Of a stretch of DNA of 64,000 nt, positions 59,501-64,000 are shown one piece after another (the first letter of the stretch is position 1; the number at the start of each line of letters is the position of its first letter). The position numbers were made by a program, and so were the translations under genes. The notes under the pieces were generated by a model. It was not told the DNA's origin, did no database searches, and was given only the letters and a program-made list of their open reading frames with translations. The stretch covers positions 2,666,001 through 2,730,000 of the forward strand of contig OZ017755.1 in NCBI GenBank assembly GCA_963969365.1, in the 5' to 3' direction. The DNA comes from Asterochloris sp. CNOR1 (Eukaryota > Chlorophyta > Trebouxiophyceae > Trebouxiales > Trebouxiaceae).

Positions 59501-62500
59501 ATGAAAGAAGCCAAGAGACATGCACCTCACAGTCAGCAAGTGCCACAATGCAAGTGGAGCGCAGTCCCTCGAGCTGAGAGAGAGCACTGCACCTCTCAAG
59601 GCGGCTGCGCCTACGGTGGCCTTCCCAATAAAACAGTATGCTGAAGTCTGCCACTCCATGTTTAATCGTCACACGGCAAAGCTGGGAGACCCAACCAGCC
59701 CTCACCGCAGTGTCAGCATTGACCAGAGACAGACCAATGCTGTTCAGGGCTGACCCCAGCTGCCCGTTCTGCACTGCGTTGTTGAAGTTCTGCTGGCTGC
59801 CGGTGCGATTGTTCGAGAACAGGAAGGAGTCAACGCTGACTGCGCCTCCAGACTGCAGGAGTCGCCTGCCTGTGGTGCCGTTTGTGATCTGCACGCAGGG
59901 ACACAACAGCTTCAGCTGACCAGCACTGCAGGAAGCACAAGCGCTGTTTTCTGAGGTGATGCCACTGGCTCCCAGCAGGCAGGGGCACATGCAAACCTGC
60001 TGGCGCATCAAAGCTTAGGGGGGTGGCTAGGGCATGAAGAGCCTGCACCCTTCCCAGGGTGTCACCCTCTTGCGACCTGTGGCTGCTGGTGCCAGTGGTG
60101 ACCAGCAGGCGGGGCACGAAAAACTCCCTGCGGGCGCACTCAAGGGTGTGGGGGCGTGTACAGCCAAGCAGCCGCTGCCTCCCCAACATGGTGCAGACCA
60201 GCAGCCAACCCCTGTGCAGGCTGGCCATGTCATGCTCTGAGGCAGACTCTCGGCCACCAGCACAAATCTCCTGGAATCAGCCCTGCAGTACCAGACCCTG
60301 AGATGACACCCGTGGCACAGGCGTGATTGGGATCCAGGCTGACGCCGCACCCACCTGGACCATTGAGGCTGAGTTGAATGAGGAGTTGACTTGGCTGACA
60401 GGCACCCCTGCTGCGTTGGCCAGTGCTGAGTCATACTCCTGCTGCAGGGTCGCGTTCTGGAAGGCAGTCTGGTCGATGCTGCGGTCCAAGCCTGCAGGTG
60501 GGGCTCAGGAGATGTGACCACAGCACACACATTGGTGGGATGATTGTCGTCAACACCAGGCACAAAATTGTGAGATCGTGCCTGGAGGCAGGCTCAGCAA
60601 GACTCAGCACAGCACATGTCCATGTGGGTACCAATCCTTGACAAACAGGCTTAGGTTGGCAAGGTCACACCTGCAAGCATTTTCAGCAACATGAAGCATA
60701 GTGCGCCTCAGTGTGAATGCTGACCCTTGACACCAGGCTCAAGATTGCATGGTCAGGCCTGCACAAAGCCTCAGCAGTAATGAGCACAGCACACATTAGC
60801 ATGGGTGCCAACCCCTAGTCACGAGGCACAGGCTTGCGCGGTTGAGTCTGCAGGCAGGCACTGCTGCTCATGTCAGCAAAGCTGAACCCTCAACCCCTGA
60901 ACCCACTACGTGCATGTTGGGTGCCAGGCAGATTGGTCAACACTGCTGCCCAGATGTGCAGGCAGGTACAGCAAATGTGTGAGCGTTGATGGCCTGTTGC
61001 TTGACAAGGCACGGCACAGCACAGAATATTGTGTTCAGGCATGATGAGGATGGACAACAGGAGCGCGGGTCCTGCCTGTGCACTGCTGCGGCAAGTGGCA
61101 AAAGTCACAGGGTGGTTCAGCATCACTTATGCAAAGCGGCTCCTTGGTTAGCGAGTGGCTGACCCGTGACAGCCAGCATGACAACATTGCTGTCTGTGGG
61201 TAAGCCACACGCAGATACGGGAGCTGCAAAGTCTGCACCCAAATTGGCGACGGAACTGCCTGTCGTGTGCAGGTCCAAGCATGCCCAGTCAGTTCCTCAC
61301 CTGTAACAGCCAGCCTGACAGGAAAGCCATTTGTGATTGGGCCGCCAGGGCCAGGAGCTTCTGCGTTGGCAGCTGCCCCAGGTACGATCCCTGCCGCCAC
61401 TCCTGGAGCCACCCCTGGAGCCACCTCTGGGGCTGAGGCTGGGGCAACCTCTGGAGCTGGGAGTGGGGCCAGCTCTGGCGCGATGCCAGGAGCCAGCAGG
61501 GGCGCGCTCCCAGGTGTGCCTATCAGCGCAAGCTCTGCAGCAGGGCCCGGCGCGGGCGCTAGGTAGGCAGACAGCGCAGGGCCCAGCTCTGGTGCAAGCT
61601 CTGTAGCAGGGCCCAGCGCGGGCGCCAGGTAGGCAGACAATGCGGGGGCCAGCTCTGGCGCCAGCTCTGCAGGGCAGGCACCCAGGCGTGAGTGTTGTGT
61701 CAGGCTGAATTTGCTTTTCCTCAGGTTGCATCTGGGTGCTGCCTGCCCAACCAGCCCTTTGCAGTATTACTGGATAGGTGCAAATGAGGACATGCATGCA
61801 TGCAAGCAGGCAGCAATCCCTGAGAGTGGACAAAAGGTTGGCAAGCAGAGAGGTGGCAGCTGGGACCGGTGGTGAGCAGACAGCTTTGGCACTGTTGCAG
61901 GATGAATGACAGAGCCGGCACATGTGTATGCGTTTGAACAGCATCCCTGCTTCAACATGTGTGCAGGGCTGACAGCTGCATGCAGCTGGCTGCTTTGGGG
62001 CCACCACGATGTCAAGGTGGCAGGAGCAGTGCAGCCGTTGTCCTGCTGCTGTGGAGGGGTGTCACACTGCAACAACCCTCACCCGGGGCCATGCCTGGAG
62101 CCAGGCTGCTGTCCCTTGTTTCAACCACCACGTCAAGGTTGCAGGATCAGTGCAGCCATTGTCCTCCTGCTGTGGAGGAGGGGTGTCACACTGCAACAAC
62201 CTCACCTGGGGCCATGCCTGGAGCCAGGCTGCTATTCCTTGTTTCAACCACCACTTCAAGGTTGCAGAACCAGTGCAGCCATTGTCCTCCTGCTGTGGAG
62301 GAGGGGTGTCACACTGCAACAACCTCACCTGGGGCCATACTGCTATTCTTTGTTTCGATCATCACGTCAAGGTTGCAGGAGCAGTACAGCCATTGTCCTG
62401 CTGCTGTGGAGGAGTGTCACGACACTGCAACAACCTCACCTGGGGCCATACTGCTATTCTTTGTTTTGACCATCACGTCAAGGTTGCAGGAGCAGTACAG

Positions 62501-63597
62501 CCATTGTCCTGCTGCTGTGGAGGAGTGTCACGACACTGCAACAGCCTCACCTGGAGCCATGCCTGGAGCCAGGCTGCTGTTCCTGGTTTCAACTACCACG
62601 TCAAGGTTGCAGGATAAGTGCAGCCATTGTCCTGCTGCTGTCGAGGGGTGTCATGACACTGCACCACGCTCACCTGGAGCCAGGCTGCGGGCACTCAAAG
62701 CTGCTGCAGCCAGCGCTGCAGCAAGCCCACCACCGCTCAGGAGGCCCTCAAGCTGACCGAGCGACAAGGTGCTGTTGCTGTTCAAGGTCTGCAGCCACAC
62801 AAGCACATCAGCAGACACATGACGACAGGCTTCGCCTCTATGCAGCACTTGCACCACATCTGGAGGGCAGACCTTCATGCCAGCCTTCTGATGTGGACAG
62901 CAGCAGCACGTTCCACACATGTCAGCAGTCAGCAGAGGCAACATCCACGGCAGTGAGCGCGCACCTGCAGGCCAGCAGCCAGCTGGGGACCCACGGAAGT
63001 GTTGCTGAGCAGCATGTTCAGCTGAGCAGCAGACAGCGTTGCGTTGGTCATCCCAGCGGCAGCCGTGGCGTTGTTCAGCTGCTCGGCGAGGCTGGTGTTG
63101 GCCAGCGCAGACCGGAGCTGGATCACGCTGAGGGTCTGGTTGGTCACAGCGGCCACAGCTGTGGCGTTGGCCAGCTCCCCACCAATGCTGGTGTTGGCCA
63201 GCGCAGCCTGCAGCTGAGTGGCTGACAGGGTGGTGTTGCTGGCGCCTGAGGCATTCAGGCTGCGAGCTAACTCGGGGCCCAGGGTGGTGTTCTGAAGCGC
63301 AGCGTTCAGCTGGGCTGCCGAGAGGGTCTGGTTGCTGTCCCCAGCAGCAGCCGTCGCATTGGCCAGCTGGCCGCCGATGGAGGTGTTGCGCAGCAGAGTG
63401 TTGAGCTGTGCAGCCGTCAGGTTCTGGCTCTGGCTCTGGCTGAGGGCGGCGGCCGTGGCGTTGGACAGCTGGGCCCCAATTGTGGTGTTGTAGAGGACAG
63501 CGGCAAGCTGGTTGGCTGTGAGAGTGCCGTTGCTGGCGTTCAAGCCCACAGCAGCCAGCTGTGCACCCACTGTGGTGTTCAGCAGGGCTGCATTGAC
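50595..63597 (-). CDS. Large single-pass membrane protein with N-glycosylation-rich repeats and NPx(F/Y/W) tail (5' partial)
   Basis: Seventeen phase-compatible exons (1,095 residues, 5' open) in transcript order: 62965-63597, 62674-62788, 61301-61666, 60355-60491, 59706-59888, 59213-59398, 58370-58579, 56930-57113, 56041-56234, 55346-55502, 54968-55110, 54174-54288, 53387-53500, 52942-53058, 52220-52285, 51272-51442 and 50595-50791. Layout: seven to eight tandem repeats of about 32 residues (QLNxxLxNTSIGxQLANAT type) dense in N-x-S/T; a Pro/Ala linker; an alpha/beta module with VRLAVTGLD, AAGVPVSQV, RRLLQ and VSVDSFLFSNN, of the kind found in green-algal surface proteins; one membrane helix (ALKIALPVALGVALALAIVL, then CCCCFLY); an Arg-rich stop-transfer segment; then a long Gly/Ser-rich cytoplasmic tail with nine NPx(F/Y/W) motifs. 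Topology (N outside) is inferred. The family is not known to me. A role as surface receptor or matrix anchor is plausible only. Confidence 0.75.
51272..51870 (-). repeat. Acceptor-side echoes of a tail exon (three copies)
   Basis: The real exon and acceptor region (about 51355-51450) is copied at about 51500-51560, including TGCTGCTCTCTGCAG, and at about 51768-51860, including CATGGACTGCAATACCCAGAG and GCGCCCAGC. Copies keep the acceptor and part of the NPLWESQ coding sequence. Confidence 0.82.
53795..54235 (-). repeat. Donor-side array of a tail exon (four copies)
   Basis: The real exon end and donor (about 54165-54235, CCATGCATCTCCAGGCTGCG plus donor) has copies at about 53799-53870, 53910-53955 and 53998-54035. 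The most distant (53799) is better preserved than the middle ones, so decay is not strictly ordered here. Confidence 0.85.
54360..54450 (-). repeat. Acceptor-side echo of the same tail exon
   Basis: CGCTGCCCATTGTGCTGGCC and downstream TGCGCTGAGCAG at 54389-54460 copy the exon start and upstream intron at 54250-54330. This exon therefore has echoes on both flanks. Confidence 0.75.
55502..55610 (-). repeat. Acceptor-side echo of the EPDMFDAIS exon
   Basis: Bases 55525-55608 repeat the sequence at 55440-55515 with substitutions (GCATGTTG, GTCAGGCTGCCGTCC, CAAGCTCCTGCAGCAG). The acceptor is conserved in both copies. Confidence 0.75.
56208..56640 (-). repeat. Acceptor-side echoes of the DSFNSAASDGRGS exon
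   Basis: The real acceptor region (56208-56275) is copied at about 56350-56415, where CTGTCCTCTGTTGTGCAGGC and AGAGCCTGGTCA are preserved, and at about 56585-56640. Confidence 0.78.
62010..62690 (-). repeat. Six-copy minisatellite in an intron, carrying a splice-donor copy
   Basis: Units of about 109-125 bp begin with CAAGGT(G/T)GCAG near 62014, 62134, 62259, 62368, 62479 and 62603. Each contains GCAGCCATTGTCCT, TGTGGAGG, GTGTCA, ACACTGCA and, at its end, CTCACCTGG(G/A)GCCA. The last element is the reverse complement of the exon end and donor TGGCTCCAG|GTGAGC that is really used at 62674. Confidence 0.9.
62674..63597 (-). repeat. Protein-level tandem repeat region (about 32 residues)
   Basis: Translated on the minus strand, the two 5'-most exons give seven to eight repeats starting QL(N/Q/R)xxLxNT(S/T)(I/L/V)G and ending in an N-(A/Q/T)-T-L-(S/T)-A pattern. 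Nearly every unit has two or three N-x-S/T sequons. Units have diverged, so this is not a recent expansion. Confidence 0.88.
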
Positions 63598-64000
63598 CTG
63601 CACAGGTAGGGGGGATGGTGTGGAGCAGCCTGCCAGACTGAGATGTTCAGCAGAGCTTCATGCGTGAGCAGTGTGGTGAGGCAAGAAATACTGAACAGGG
63701 TTCCGTTGAGCTGTACAGGCACTGCCGGGGGAGAGAGAGACATGAGCGGCCAAGCACTGCTGTGTCAAACAGGCTGCTTTGATGAGAGGGAGGGAGGGGT
63801 GAGCAGTCTGCTGACACAGAGGGGTGTCATCTGGCTATGCCACCTTACTGCATGCAGTACTAGAAGGGACGGTCTGCCGAATGGCACCCCTTAAAGCAGA
63901 AGCGCGCGAGCATGGGCAGCTGGCCGCATGCCAGGCGGTCGTGATTAGATGCAGAAGCAAATTCCTGTGGCAGCGGGCAGCAACAAGCATGCACAGGCGC
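63598..64000. other. Window end: intron of the membrane-protein gene
   Basis: Upstream of the last recognised acceptor (near 63598) lies sequence that looks like an intron. Around 63655-63730 a decayed copy of the acceptor region (CTGTACAGCTCAACG; CTCTGCTGAACATC) is visible on the minus strand. No further exon could be fixed. Confidence 0.5.

Noticed and set aside
62010-62690. Possible CRISPR array
   Set aside because: The units are long (about 109-125 bp) and similar throughout, with no unique spacers. It is a minisatellite in a eukaryotic intron.
61959-62756. 265-codon open frame with a repeating protein pattern
   Set aside because: It is a translation of the intronic minisatellite on the strand opposite the gene. 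The apparent protein repeats mirror the DNA repeats.

Overview
This is nuclear DNA from an intron-rich, GC-rich eukaryote. It is most likely a green alga of the trebouxiophyte/chlorophyte type. The evidence: nearly every intron ends in TGCAG or CTGCAG; one gene is a plastid-type starch synthase III with three CBM53 starch-binding modules; and one gene encodes a surface protein with the RRLLQ motif common in green-algal matrix proteins. I see no bacterial operons, tRNA, rRNA, CRISPR array or organelle sequence. The genus cannot be fixed from sequence alone.

Layout, left to right. (1) 121-3696 (+): 3' seven exons of the ER glucosyltransferase ALG10, with the 5' end cut by the window. (2) 3755-8499 (-): a ZNF830/CCDC16-like nuclear protein, convergent with ALG10. 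(3) 8841-12486 (+): a decaying Crinkler/RHS-type P-loop NTPase plus nuclease gene. (4) 12725-13090: a degenerate dispersed copy of the 5' end of the ZNF830-like gene. (5) 13232-14179 (-): an intronless F-box-like gene. (6) 14410-21189 (+): an ecdysoneless (ECD/SGT1) homologue, 11 exons, about 739 aa. (7) 21604-23545 (+): a small SRPBCC/START-like protein. (8) 23896-31849 (-): a complete SRP54 GTPase, 11 exons, about 503 aa. (9) 33881-49951 (+): starch synthase III, 25 exons recovered, N-terminus not located. (10) 50595-63597 (-): 17 phase-compatible exons of a large single-pass membrane protein, with tandem N-glycosylation-rich repeats outside and a cytoplasmic tail carrying nine NPx(F/Y/W) motifs; its 5' end lies beyond the window.

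Most genes are housekeeping: N-glycan donor synthesis, RNA-related nuclear factors, protein targeting and starch synthesis. There is no functional clustering. Exons were joined by protein similarity, splice-site sequence and codon phase. For the membrane protein, SRP54, ECD and SSIII every junction between the listed exons is phase-compatible.

The most striking feature is in the introns. Most longer introns contain serial, progressively decayed copies of the neighbouring exon edge together with its splice site: donor-side copies run downstream of the real donor, and acceptor-side copies run upstream of the real acceptor. Periods range from about 43 bp to 200 bp. These 'splice-junction echoes' occur in at least seven unrelated genes and once across a stop codon. 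They suggest that introns here grow by repeated local tandem duplication across exon-intron junctions. I also find at least three GC-AG introns.
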